Shown piece after piece: positions 37,183 through 45,868 of a stretch of DNA of 64,000 nt (positions are counted from its first letter, which is position 1; every line of letters starts with the position of its first letter). The notes under the pieces are model-generated. The model was not told the DNA's origin. It saw only the letters and a program-made list of their open reading frames with translations, and searched no databases. The position numbers and the translations under genes were made by a program. Source of the stretch: Parabacteroides sp. Marseille-P3160 (lineage in GTDB: Bacteria > Bacteroidota > Bacteroidia > Bacteroidales > Tannerellaceae); contig NZ_LT799418.1 in NCBI RefSeq assembly GCF_900162725.1, positions 905,487 through 969,486 of the forward strand, read 5' to 3'.

Positions 37183-37406
37183 CTTCTCATTTCATTTTCA
37201 TTAAAGAGGGTAGGGTAATCTTCCTCCAACGTCTTAAGTATATGCGTAAGGATGGTACTTCGGTACCAGTTCGATTTGTTTCCGATATTATATTTTGATA
37301 GATAACGGTTTACCGCTTTATACTCTTCTTCATTAAGCATAAAGGCGATCCGGTGGACGCGCGGATCATTCGGGCGGGGAAAGTTCTTTTTCGCTCTATC
37401 TCTCAT
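37179..37406 (-). CDS. Small ribbon-helix-helix-like protein
   Basis: A 75-residue protein, basic at the N-terminus (MRDRAKKNF). The strand VHRIAFMLNEEEYKAVNRYL followed by a helix pattern with NKSNWYRSTILTHIL suggests a ribbon-helix-helix or MobC-like DNA-binding fold; this is an inference from pattern. The frame opens 20 codons further up at a TTG inside the yraN promoter, but the promoter box TATATTTG ends only 6 nt before ATG 37406, so this ATG is the start and the mRNA should be nearly leaderless. It overlaps tadA by 4 bp. Confidence 0.75.
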   Translation of the reverse strand: MRDRAKKNFPRPNDPRVHRIAFMLNEEEYKAVNRYLSKYNIGNKSNWYRSTILTHILKTLEEDYPTLFNENEMRR

Positions 37407-37412
37407 CGCCTG

Positions 37413-37420
37413 CAAATATA
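37413..37420 (-). promoter_or_regulatory. Promoter -7 box, 6 nt from the ATG at 37406
   Basis: On the minus strand this reads TATATTTG, a full match to TAnnTTTG. The spacer to the start codon is CAGGCG, six bases, the same spacing as in the PAP2 gene. Confidence 0.6.
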
Positions 37421-37453
37421 CAGGTGTCCAAGTAAATAAAAAAGAAAAATCGC

Positions 37454-37461
37454 TACATTTG
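37454..37461 (+). promoter_or_regulatory. Promoter -7 box for yraN
   Basis: TACATTTG is a full match to TAnnTTTG. It overlaps the TTG at 37459 that would otherwise be the longest start, so that start cannot be on the transcript. Confidence 0.6.
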
Positions 37462-37476
37462 TACAAACAAAAGGCT

Positions 37477-37842
37477 TTGGCAGCGCGGAATCAGACAGGG
37501 AAGGAAGGAGAACGGCGGGCGCAGGCGTATCTGACGGCCCGCGGATATACCCTTCTGCATATGAATTGGCGGTGGCACCGGTATGAACTCGACATTGTAG
37601 CGACGGATGGACGGGAGTTGGTAGTGGTGGAAGTGAAGACCCGTTCTTCTGACTTCCTGCTTGCTCCCGAAGAGGCGGTCGACAGGGAGAAGATACGGAG
37701 GATCGTATGTGCGGCCGATGCGTATGTGCGGCAGTTTCATATCTCGCTTCCGATCCGTTTTGATGTGATCGCTTTGGTTAAAGAAGGAGAGGATTTCAGG
37801 TTGGAGCATCTGAAAGATGCCTTTTATGCGCCGACTCATTGA
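37477..37842 (+). CDS. YraN family (UPF0102) putative endonuclease
   Basis: A 121-residue protein of the YraN/UPF0102 family, a small PD-(D/E)XK nuclease fold. The block GKEGERRAQAYLTARGY is followed by Glu-Leu-Asp in YELDIVA and VVVEVKTRSS, which give the D...ExK active site. The start is set by the promoter box at 37454-37461: the first in-frame start after it is TTG 37477, which gives MAARNQTGKEGE, typical of the family. AAAAGG just before it may be the ribosome site. The substrate is unknown. Confidence 0.85.
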   Translation: MAARNQTGKEGERRAQAYLTARGYTLLHMNWRWHRYELDIVATDGRELVVVEVKTRSSDFLLAPEEAVDREKIRRIVCAADAYVRQFHISLPIRFDVIALVKEGEDFRLEHLKDAFYAPTH

Positions 37843-37860
37843 TTATAGAATAAAAAAAAG

Positions 37861-38217
37861 ATGAATATAGAAGAGGTACGGATCTACTGTTTATCATTGA
37901 AGAATGTAACGGAGAGTTTTCCCTTCGATGATGTTTCTCTCGTCTTTAAGGTAGAGAATAAAATGTTTCTGCTCCTGCCGCTGGATGCTTCGGAACCTTC
38001 GGTGTCACTCAAAACGAGTATCGAATTTACAGAAGGCTTGCGGGTCCGTTATGCGGCAGTCGAACCGGCCTACCATTTCAATAAAACCTACTGGAACACG
38101 ATTTATCTGGAGCGGGATATGCCTTCGGATGAAATCCGCTATTGGATCCATCATTCCTATAGGGAAGTTATTGCTAAGTTACCTCAAAAAATCCGGGAGC
38201 AATATGCCGATGAATAA
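37861..38217 (+). CDS. MmcQ/YjbR family protein
   Basis: A 118-residue protein of the MmcQ/YjbR family (CyaY-like fold, called DNA-binding). Family marks are the N-terminal IEEVRIYCLSLKNVTESFPFD, KVENKMFLLL, and the late YHFNKTYWNTIYL with IRYWIHHSYREVI. It follows yraN by 18 nt and its end overlaps birA by 8 bp. The cellular role is not established. Confidence 0.88.
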   Translation: MNIEEVRIYCLSLKNVTESFPFDDVSLVFKVENKMFLLLPLDASEPSVSLKTSIEFTEGLRVRYAAVEPAYHFNKTYWNTIYLERDMPSDEIRYWIHHSYREVIAKLPQKIREQYADE

Positions 38218-38956
38218 AATCTTTCCCCTTCCCCGCCGGATAGAAATAGCGGAAACGGAGTCGACCAATGCTTATCTTCGTTATTTGTTGACGAACGAAG
38301 CCCTGCCGGAGGGGAGTGTAGTAGTGGCTGCTTTTCAGACAGCCGGCCGTGGACAACCCGGCAATTATTGGGAGTCGGAAGCCGGAAAGAATCTCACTTT
38401 CAGTATGATCCTCTATCCGGATCGTCTGCCGGCTGCGGAACAGTTCCTGCTCTCCCAGATCGTAGTCCTCAGTGTGAAGCAGGTGTTGGACCGGTATACG
38501 ACAGACATTTCGGTAAAATGGCCGAATGATGTTTATTGGAGAGACCGGAAGATTTGCGGTATCCTCATTGAAAACGATTTATCCGGTGATTCCCTCTCAC
38601 GCTCGATCGTGGGAATCGGGCTCAATTTGAATCAGGAACTCTTTGTCAGCGATGCACCCAACCCGGTGTCCCTAAAGCAAATCACATGCAAGGAATATAC
38701 TCCGGATGTGTTATTGGAAGAATATTGTTCCGCTTTCTTCGCAAACTATCTATGTCTGTTAGAAAGAAAAACAGAGCTGATCCGGTCCGAATATGAGAAG
38801 GCATTGTATAGACGGGAAGGTTATTTTTCCTATGAAGACGCCGGGGGAATATTCGAGGCGCGTATCCATTCCATTGAGCCGGATGGGCATCTGGTTTTGG
38901 CGTTGCCTGGCGGTACCCTGCGCCGTTATGCATTTAAAGAGGTTGCCTGCCGCTGA
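38210..38956 (+). CDS. birA: Biotin-[acetyl-CoA-carboxylase] ligase
   Basis: A 248-residue biotin protein ligase without the N-terminal DNA-binding domain, so it attaches biotin to carboxylase carrier domains but should not repress bio genes. The biotin/ATP loop TAGRGQPG and KWPNDVYW are clear, and the C-terminal beta domain is present. The frame stays open far upstream over the MmcQ gene. ATG 38210 (sharing ATGAATAA with the MmcQ stop) or ATG 38204 are the plausible starts. Confidence 0.93.
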   Translation: MNKIFPLPRRIEIAETESTNAYLRYLLTNEALPEGSVVVAAFQTAGRGQPGNYWESEAGKNLTFSMILYPDRLPAAEQFLLSQIVVLSVKQVLDRYTTDISVKWPNDVYWRDRKICGILIENDLSGDSLSRSIVGIGLNLNQELFVSDAPNPVSLKQITCKEYTPDVLLEEYCSAFFANYLCLLERKTELIRSEYEKALYRREGYFSYEDAGGIFEARIHSIEPDGHLVLALPGGTLRRYAFKEVACR

Positions 38957-39507
38957 ATCAAAAGATAATAAGTAAGTTGTTACTAATGGAATGAAAAATT
39001 GTCGTGGTAAGTGAGTTTTCCCTGTTTCGCCGTACTCGTTTTTTTATTACACCATGATGGGCCTGCAGACACACCATGATGGGCCTGGTGGCCCACCATG
39101 GTGAGCCACCAGGCCCATCATGGTAAAATAAAACATTGAGTACATGGAAATACAGCATCGGATTCGCCGAATGATTCCAGTGGAAATATAAATTACACAT
39201 AAGCAGTTTATTTACATGACTTTGATGCAGTCGAAGGAGGCCTTTCTGCAGAGAAATAAGGTTCAACGTCTGAGAACATATTGACTGAAAGCTCAGAAAC
39301 AAAAATAGTTAATGTTGGTATTTGCTTTTTCACTTTAGATAGAACATCATAATCAACGTATTTTAATCACATGAATTCTAATGTTTTCCCATCTGATAGA
39401 GGTTTATTATTTATAAGTAAATAAAGTACATCGTAATCATAATTAATTTTTTTAGAGCTTCTAACTTTTTGCAAAGCTTTTTGTTATATAATAAAATGAT
39501 TTTTATT
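38957..39507. other. 551-bp intergenic region with a palindromic repeat
   Basis: Between birA and a small lipoprotein gene. It holds the direct repeat and cruciform-like palindrome listed next. The rest is AT-rich and I see no gene in it. Confidence 0.6.
39049..39124. repeat. 22-bp-period direct repeat plus 52-bp palindrome
   Basis: The 17-mer ACACCATGATGGGCCTG occurs at 39049-39065 and again at 39071-39087, a 22-bp step. The second copy opens a palindrome: 39073-39092 pairs perfectly with 39105-39124 (20 bp), and the 12-nt centre holds a further 10-bp palindrome (CACCATGGTG). Only C39093 and A39104 fail to pair. As RNA it would be a very stable hairpin; as DNA it could form a cruciform. There is no T run after it, so it is not a plain terminator. 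Confidence 0.92.
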
Positions 39508-39936
39508 ATGAAAAAGCCTATATTATCAATACTAATAGTAATTGTTATATTGTTTTTTACATTCAGTTGTAATGATGATGACTCAAATACAATAATTGAT
39601 GAAAAAATCATAGAACTAAAAGTTCTAGCTATTCAAAATAATGACACTATAGCGGATGCAACGTCTAAGGTTTTTTTATATTATAAAGATAAACCACTTG
39701 AATTACAACATTTCACATATAAGGGTAATGGTATATTTTCATCTAAAGATTCTACTATAGTGCCAGATCAATCTTCTGAAATCAATTTTATAGGAGAAGC
39801 AAATATAATTCCATTGCAATTGGATAAAGTAATAAATATAATAATAGAGACTGATGTTTATGAAAATCCGTATTACACAAAAATATTTTTTCGTCCTACA
39901 GATATTCTAAAAGCTACAATTTATTTTAATCTTTAA
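39508..39936 (+). CDS. Small AT-rich lipoprotein of unknown function
   Basis: A 142-residue lipoprotein (lipobox Cys at about residue 21, FTFSC, then NDDDS). The mature part is beta-rich with no recognised domain. ATG 39508 gives the cleanest signal peptide; an ATG at 39496 is possible. Base composition is much more AT-rich than birA and the DUF5686 gene on either side, so this looks like an acquired accessory gene. Confidence 0.65.
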   Translation: MKKPILSILIVIVILFFTFSCNDDDSNTIIDEKIIELKVLAIQNNDTIADATSKVFLYYKDKPLELQHFTYKGNGIFSSKDSTIVPDQSSEINFIGEANIIPLQLDKVINIIIETDVYENPYYTKIFFRPTDILKATIYFNL

Positions 39937-40336
39937 ATTAGGCAGAACTATCTATCCGAGTAATCCTCTGACTCTAAACAATCATTATTTATAACACCCT
40001 CTTGATCGGAATGCTTCAGATGATTTTGCGTATCTCTAAAAAACAAACGGCTTTCAGATTAAACATAAAATTGATTGATAGGCTGAAAGAGGAAGCATAA
40101 AAGTCAAACAGGAACCTAAGTAACCCTTACATACCATGTCCAACGAACAAGGGGTATCGACTAAATCGACAAACAGGTTGACAAAGGGGAACGATAGTAA
40201 AATAAAAGTAGCCGGCAAGCGCTTCATCTGTCTAAAAACCAGGTAAAAACATTGTACGGCAAATAGGCAAGGCAAATCGGGCAGAAAACAAAGGTTTTCT
40301 TTATACGGGCGATTAAGGCCCGCAACCGGCCCCCGT
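39937..40336. other. 400-bp region without a clear gene
   Basis: It lies between the small lipoprotein gene and the convergent DUF5686 gene. A small hairpin (CGGGC/GCCCG, 40306-40322) just past the DUF5686 stop could help end that transcript but has no T run. Open frames here are weak and I call no gene. Confidence 0.5.
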
Positions 40337-42811
40337 TTATTTCCTATTGATTCCGATCGACCTGAGTAGAGGAAGGGATATACGGATCCCGAAGCGATCG
40401 TACCCCTGCCTGTCGAGTGATACGAAAGCGCCGATTCTTCCCAGACCGGATAGGCCGAGAGAGTAGCCGAATTCGCCATAGGCTTTTTTAGCAGGCGTTG
40501 ATAAGAAGTTCAGATGCAGCGCTTCGTTAAAGAGTTTACCCTGAAGAAACGGAAGCCGTTTAAGAGCTAAATAATCGGATTGGTAAGTTACAAATACCTG
40601 AGCCCATTTATCATCGGTAGCATACCGGTAAGGATCCAGCAGTGTATAACCGGTTTCAAACCCTTTGTCCGTAAACAATTGATTGGAGAGGTTGAAATGC
40701 TTGTAATCCATGTAATTGAATTCTTTGCTGTCTATAAATATTCCTCCGTTCATCCGGAAAATCAGGCGGTCGAATAATCCGAGGGAATAGTTCTTTTGGA
40801 TAGTCAATTCCATCTGTTTGAATGCAGAGCTTTCATGCCCCATGTCCAAACCCTGTTGGTAACGAAGGGTAAAGGTCGGATAAGAGGAATGGGCATATTG
40901 TTTTTTTCCCTTGTAAACGCGGTAATAATATTCCGGGGTATATGAAAGCTGAATGGCGTATTGATATAAATTATCGAATTGTTCGTTTAATGGTTCTTCA
41001 AAATCCGGCAGGTTGGGGCGGATATCGTTTTTGCTTCCCCATAGGCTATAGCTTGTATGGTTTTTAAGGATTTTCCGTTTGGCCAGTGTAACCGACGTGT
41101 TTAGCTGCAGTCCGTTCGCCAGGTCTATTTCGTTTTCAGCCCGTAGATAGTCTTTCTGATAGAAAGCGGCCTTGTTTTTCCCGGCTAACAAGCTATAGAG
41201 CGAGTTCAGGATTGGGGCGATGCCGTTATTCCCGCTGTAATCGGTGGAAACGGATCCTCCGCTGACAGATATTCTTCCGTTCGACATCGGGGCGTATTGA
41301 TAGGCGATCTCCGTATTCCAAACCAATCGCTCCCTCGCCGTTGTCCAATAAACATAAGGTTTGAATGTCAACAAGTAATGCTCTCGCGGGCGGAATCCGA
41401 ATTCCAATCCTTGCCCCATCCAGAAGCCGTCGACGAAATTATATTCCGGGACTCCGAATAGAAGTCCGTCATTCTGGAAGTAGTATCGTGTGGAATCCCC
41501 TCCAGCCCTGCCTCCTAAAAAGATATCTGAGAAACGATAGCGACGGTCGTATTCTTTCTTTCGCTCTTTTTTATGGATTTCTGCTATCGAATCTTTTATT
41601 TCATAACTAAGAATCTCTTCCTCGTTCAAGACCGTTTTCCGGATTCCCGCCCAATAGGCTGAATCCCGCTTTGTAGCGGTAGAGTCGGAATATATGGTGA
41701 AATTTTCTCTTCCTTTGATCTCCAGGCTTTTTTTCTTTGGCGGGGTAGCCGGGATGAGGTATGCTGTCTCTTTCCCGGCGGCGGGAAGCGAATCATTCAA
41801 TTGTATGTCCAGGTATTTCATGGACGTTTCATAGTTGAAGTTAAGCTTCATCCCCAACAAGTCTGCCGACAAGTGTGTGCTGTAAGAGGTGACCAGGTAA
41901 ACGCCTTCCATGACCGGGTTATAGATGAGTTGATGGTCTATGTCCCCTGCATAGGTGTGGGCGTTTAAATCGGCGCGGCGGATGTTCCATTCTTTGTCGG
42001 CGATATAGATATATCCTTGCAGGAAATTCGGATCATTCAGTTTCGGGATAATCTTGATCTTATTGATTACCTGTCCGTTTTCTTCCGTGAATCCTTCGTA
42101 GCGAAAGCGGTAATAGGAAAAGGCCTTGGGATGTAGCGGAGAGATGAATCCGGCGAATTTCTCCTCATAGAGGGAAGAGGTGGCAATACCAATCGATTCT
42201 TTCGGATCAACATCCTCGGGAATTGTGCTTGAGAAGGCCTTGACCGTTTGGATGTACTGATCGGGAGCGGTGAATTTGATATCGCTGAAAGATTCCTGAA
42301 GGAACAGCTTGTCCTTATAAAGATCGAAATTGATACCCGACAACGTTCCTGCCAGTTTGGGCATTTTCAATAATTTTCCCGAACCTTTTACATAGGTTTC
42401 ATAATGGGATTCCTTTATGTACGACCGGTAATAAGGTGCTTTCCTGATTGCCTGCCGCATGATTTCATAGGCAGGATCTTCACCTTGACGAACGACAACT
42501 TCCGGTAGCGTAAATGTTTTCGGCAGTAGACGGAAACTGATAACCACGGTTTCTTTGGGAGGAATCACGACCTTTTTTGATTGTGATTCATAGCCCAGGC
42601 ATTGGAGTTGGAGAAGGTATTCACCGGCGGGAAGGGTGGATTGGAAGGTACCCTGCTCATTACAAACAAGTCCCTGCTTTGTTTCTGTAATGTAAAGATA
42701 GGCCCCGTCTACCGGATTTCCTGACAAATCGGTAACCTGCCCTTTCAGGTTTTGAGCGTAAACCGAAGGGAAAACCAAAAGCCCTGCAAAAAAAAGAATG
42801 ATCTTGTTCAT
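40337..42811 (-). CDS. DUF5686 family outer-membrane protein with carboxypeptidase-like domain
   Basis: An 824-residue protein. Signal peptide 1-20 (VYAQ), a carboxypeptidase-regulatory-like domain at about 22-100 (LKGQVTDLSGNPVDGAYLYI, LGYES), then the DUF5686 region, rich in barrel-like beta strands to the C-terminus. The family is widespread in Bacteroidetes and predicted to sit in the outer membrane; the function is unknown. The frame extends 18 codons upstream into the RNA methyltransferase gene, but ATG 42811 starts the signal peptide, 5 nt after that gene's stop. The two form one unit. Confidence 0.85.
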   Translation of the reverse strand: MNKIILFFAGLLVFPSVYAQNLKGQVTDLSGNPVDGAYLYITETKQGLVCNEQGTFQSTLPAGEYLLQLQCLGYESQSKKVVIPPKETVVISFRLLPKTFTLPEVVVRQGEDPAYEIMRQAIRKAPYYRSYIKESHYETYVKGSGKLLKMPKLAGTLSGINFDLYKDKLFLQESFSDIKFTAPDQYIQTVKAFSSTIPEDVDPKESIGIATSSLYEEKFAGFISPLHPKAFSYYRFRYEGFTEENGQVINKIKIIPKLNDPNFLQGYIYIADKEWNIRRADLNAHTYAGDIDHQLIYNPVMEGVYLVTSYSTHLSADLLGMKLNFNYETSMKYLDIQLNDSLPAAGKETAYLIPATPPKKKSLEIKGRENFTIYSDSTATKRDSAYWAGIRKTVLNEEEILSYEIKDSIAEIHKKERKKEYDRRYRFSDIFLGGRAGGDSTRYYFQNDGLLFGVPEYNFVDGFWMGQGLEFGFRPREHYLLTFKPYVYWTTARERLVWNTEIAYQYAPMSNGRISVSGGSVSTDYSGNNGIAPILNSLYSLLAGKNKAAFYQKDYLRAENEIDLANGLQLNTSVTLAKRKILKNHTSYSLWGSKNDIRPNLPDFEEPLNEQFDNLYQYAIQLSYTPEYYYRVYKGKKQYAHSSYPTFTLRYQQGLDMGHESSAFKQMELTIQKNYSLGLFDRLIFRMNGGIFIDSKEFNYMDYKHFNLSNQLFTDKGFETGYTLLDPYRYATDDKWAQVFVTYQSDYLALKRLPFLQGKLFNEALHLNFLSTPAKKAYGEFGYSLGLSGLGRIGAFVSLDRQGYDRFGIRISLPLLRSIGINRK

Positions 42812-42816
42812 TATGG

Positions 42817-44193
42817 CTATAAAGTTTTCACGTTTTCCGGCCAATAACCGGTACGGATCCGCCATTCCGGTGGGTAAAGGTTGTTGGCGCGGTTACCCAG
42901 TTGTTTGGCAAGGCCCAGCGGAAAATTTTTGTAGGTCAGCAATACGATTCCTTTAGGGATTTCGCCGGTTAGGATAAGCGCCTCTTTCCGCAGATAGCGT
43001 ATTGCTTCTTCCCAATCCAGTTCGACAGACGGAAACGCAGCCCGGTTGAGGGCTGAACTCAGAGCCAGTGAATGGACTGGAAGGAAATCCTTGCCTTTCA
43101 ATTCACCGAGGCAAATGCCGGAAGAGACGATCCGTAACGTTCCCCGGATACGTTGATAGGTATCTAGGTGAGCTTTCGGAAAGGCATGGACGGTGTTTCC
43201 GTGTAGATCTAATGAATAACTCTCAGGGTGGATCAACCAATCTTTCAGCTTAGCCGGCGGCATCTCCTTATTTTTGTTTTTATCCTTTGGGAGTCGCTGT
43301 TCCCGTTGGGAACGGAAGGATTCTTCCGGTTTGCGGAGAACCGCCAGAAAGAAACCTTCTCCCTTGGTTTTATATGGAAAGAAGCGGTATACGGGATTGG
43401 AATATTTGAGCGGTCCCGAGATTTGCCATTTCTCCTCGACCGGAACCGGCAGGACGGTTGCCCCCCATTCATTGATAAAGGATTGGATATTTTCCTCGTT
43501 CTCTTCCGTATTATAAGTGCAAGTGCTATAGACCAGAAGGCCGCCCGGTTTCAGTGCCTCCCAGCAATCATGGATGATGCGGCGTTGGCGGGAAGCGCAG
43601 AGTTGCACATTTGCCACGCTCCATTCCCCGGCGCTGTCGGCATCTTTCCGGAACATTCCTTCCCCGGAACAGGGGACATCGGCGGCAATGACGTCGAACA
43701 AGTGCGTCAGTTGCCCGATCTCTTCCGGATCGTTGTTGGTTACGATCTGGTTAGGCGCTCCCCATTTCGTTATGTTTTCCGACAGGATCTGACTCCGGTT
43801 GCGGATGACTTCGTTGCTGACCAATAAGCTTCCCTCCGGCAGGAGACTGAGGAGATGGGTCGACTTCCCTCCGGGTGCCGCACAGAGATCCAGGCAGGTT
43901 ACCGGCGAAGTGATATGGCTGCGGACCACTTGTTCCAGGAACATGGAAGAGGCTTCCTGCACGTAATAAGCGCCGGCATGGAAGAGCGGGTCGAAAGTAA
44001 AGGACAGCCGTTCAGGTAAATAGTATCCCGTCGAACACCAAGGGACGGTTTCTCCCTCCGGCCGCATCGTTCCTTTAAGGGGATTCATGCGAAGGCTGAC
44101 CGGCGTATTTTCCTGCAAAGCAGCTTCCAGACGTCCGTACTCATCGCCGAGCAGCGCCCGTGTACGGCTTATAAAATCAGTTGGAAGTATCAT
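42817..44193 (-). CDS. RNA m5C methyltransferase, RsmF/NOL1-NOP2-Sun type
   Basis: A 458-residue SAM-dependent enzyme that methylates cytosine C5 in rRNA (or tRNA). The SAM-binding block is LDLCAAPGGKS at 101-111. Both catalytic cysteines are present: Cys175 in DVPCSGEGMF and Cys225 in YSTCTYN. The C-terminal 150 residues are a PUA-like RNA-binding part as in RsmF. The target base cannot be read from sequence. It is first in a unit with the DUF5686 gene. Confidence 0.92.
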   Translation of the reverse strand: MILPTDFISRTRALLGDEYGRLEAALQENTPVSLRMNPLKGTMRPEGETVPWCSTGYYLPERLSFTFDPLFHAGAYYVQEASSMFLEQVVRSHITSPVTCLDLCAAPGGKSTHLLSLLPEGSLLVSNEVIRNRSQILSENITKWGAPNQIVTNNDPEEIGQLTHLFDVIAADVPCSGEGMFRKDADSAGEWSVANVQLCASRQRRIIHDCWEALKPGGLLVYSTCTYNTEENEENIQSFINEWGATVLPVPVEEKWQISGPLKYSNPVYRFFPYKTKGEGFFLAVLRKPEESFRSQREQRLPKDKNKNKEMPPAKLKDWLIHPESYSLDLHGNTVHAFPKAHLDTYQRIRGTLRIVSSGICLGELKGKDFLPVHSLALSSALNRAAFPSVELDWEEAIRYLRKEALILTGEIPKGIVLLTYKNFPLGLAKQLGNRANNLYPPEWRIRTGYWPENVKTL

Positions 44194-44521
44194 TTTGTTT
44201 CGTTTTCTTGCCTGTACATCCCATACAAAATACCTTGTCTTTTTGCTAAAATGGCAAGCAGGGGATGATATCAGTGCAAATATACATTTTTAGAAAGATT
44301 TTTTACCTATAGTGAAAAGTCTGGTTGTCGCTACCGGTGAAACGAAAAGGCCTGCCGCATCTCTATCTTGCCTATATTCAATCCCGTTTCCTGTCGAGCC
44401 GATAATTTCCCAGCAGTAGGCGGAGAAACGTTCGTCTATTTAGTATTATGCAATCAGTTTATTATTAATTGATTTTAATCGTTGAGGCTATAATGGGGAA
44501 GTCTTAATGCAAAAAAATCCA

Positions 44522-44540
44522 CTTCCTTGGAAGAAGGAGA
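44522..44540 (+). repeat. Left copy of a 19-bp inverted repeat
   Basis: CTTCCTTGGAAGAAGGAGA is the exact reverse complement of 46126-46144. It contains the local dyad CTTCC-TT-GGAAG. The pair encloses the DJ-1/PfpI gene. Confidence 0.85.
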
Positions 44541-44999
44541 GACTTATTAATATTGCTTATAATTGAGGGGTAAAAATATAAAAGAATTTAACCGCAAACA
44601 AATATTCAAACATTTTTTTTGAATAAATATTTCTGATATTCTATTAATACCTTAATAAAGAAAGAGTTCTGTTAAATGTTCGGATGTTTTTTAATAGAAT
44701 AGTTTTTATATCACTGAAATATAATGACCAAAAGAAAATTTATAGAAAAGAGACTATTCTTTGTTTTAGAAATTATTTGTTCCTCCCTCATTAGATATAA
44801 GACAAAGAGCTACTTTACCTAATCTTTATTAGTGAGAAAAAGGAAGTTTTGTTTCTCCTCCCTTTATTCTTTGCTTGGCAAATTTACCTTGAAAATCAAA
44901 CAACTGTATAACTCTTCCTTATGTTAAAAATAATACGCGAATTTTGCTTTTACTGCGAAAAGAACTTTATATTCATTTAACATGAATAGGATAAAACCT

Positions 45000-45045
45000 A
45001 TCGGATAAAATACTATTTTTAGGAAAACTAAAAAATATATCCGAT
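45000..45045. promoter_or_regulatory. Hairpin or dyad touching the DJ-1 start codon
   Basis: ATCGGATA (45000-45007) is matched by TATCCGAT (45038-45045). Inside these arms TATTTTTAG and CTAAAAAATA can also pair. The right arm ends one base before the ATG at 45047, so a formed RNA hairpin would hinder ribosome access, or the dyad could be an operator. Confidence 0.55.
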
Positions 45046-45046
45046 T

Positions 45047-45625
45047 ATGAGCAAGAAAATATTAATGTTAGCAGGCGATTTTGTTGAGGATTACGAACTG
45101 ATGGTTCCGTATCAGGCACTGGAAAGTGTGGGGTTCGAAGTCGATGTGGTTTGCCCCGGCAAGAAGGCGGGCGATCTCATAGCCACAGCCATTCACGACT
45201 TTGTGGGCTTTCAGACTTATGCCGAACTCAGGGGGCATAACTTTACTATCAACAAGAATTTTGACCAAGTGAAACTCGAAGACTATGCAGGACTTTACGT
45301 TACCGGAGGACGTGCACCTGAATACATTCGCCTCGATAAAAAGGTGTTGGAATACACCCGCTATTTCTTCGAAAAGAACCTGCCTGTGGCGGCAATCTGC
45401 CACGGCATACAAGTGCTCACGGCAGCCGGCGTGGTCAAAGGACGTACTCTTACCTGCTATGTGGCAGTAGGCCCCGAAGTAACTTTGGCAGGGGGTATCT
45501 ACAAGAATATAGATGCTACCAAGGCCCTTACCGACGGTAATCTGACCACTTCGCCCGCCTGGCCGGGACACCAGGCATTACTCGCCGAATTCTATAAATT
45601 ATTGGGAGTGAAGATTTCTCTGTAA
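45047..45625 (+). CDS. DJ-1/PfpI family protein
   Basis: A 192-residue protein of the DJ-1/ThiJ/PfpI superfamily. The nucleophile elbow is Cys118-His119 in AAICHG, and the conserved acidic residue is Glu15 in DFVEDYE. These proteins include glyoxalases, deglycase-like stress proteins and PfpI-type peptidases; the sequence does not decide between them. It stands alone between AT-rich gaps and is followed by a strong terminator. The GC content is close to that of core genes. Confidence 0.9.
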   Translation: MSKKILMLAGDFVEDYELMVPYQALESVGFEVDVVCPGKKAGDLIATAIHDFVGFQTYAELRGHNFTINKNFDQVKLEDYAGLYVTGGRAPEYIRLDKKVLEYTRYFFEKNLPVAAICHGIQVLTAAGVVKGRTLTCYVAVGPEVTLAGGIYKNIDATKALTDGNLTTSPAWPGHQALLAEFYKLLGVKISL

Positions 45626-45688
45626 TTTTTATCTGCCATTGGATCAGATACAAACAAGTACTGATTAAAAAGAACGATTTTAGTAGTG

Positions 45689-45724
45689 CTGTGTGGGATG
45701 TACAATCTCACACAGTTTTTTTTT
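45689..45724 (+). terminator. Intrinsic terminator after the DJ-1 gene
   Basis: An 11-bp stem (45689-45699 with 45705-45715, one G-T pair) and a 5-nt loop are followed by nine T. Confidence 0.9.
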
Positions 45725-45868
45725 AGCCGCTGTCTTTTAACATTCGACACCTCATTTTGATATTCCACTTATCATTCCTCCAGAGCCAGGGCTACACTTA
45801 TTCGTGTAAATCTAAATACGAATTTGCCCTACCGGCCATAGGTAATCCGGATATTCAGTAGCGGCAAG

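Larger units (their letters stand above)
44194..45046. other. 853-bp AT-rich gap upstream of the DJ-1 gene
   Basis: No gene is visible. It holds one copy of a 19-bp inverted repeat (44522-44540) whose partner lies beyond the DJ-1 gene, and at its end a hairpin that touches the DJ-1 start codon. The rest is AT-rich and unstructured to the eye. Confidence 0.5.

Noticed and set aside
37985-38203. Upstream extension of birA
   Set aside because: It runs through the MmcQ gene in another frame; the birA domain starts at 38210.
40054-40479. 141-codon minus-strand frame over the end of the DUF5686 gene
   Set aside because: It overlaps a real gene in another frame. The part outside has a hydrophobic stretch but no promoter box or family.
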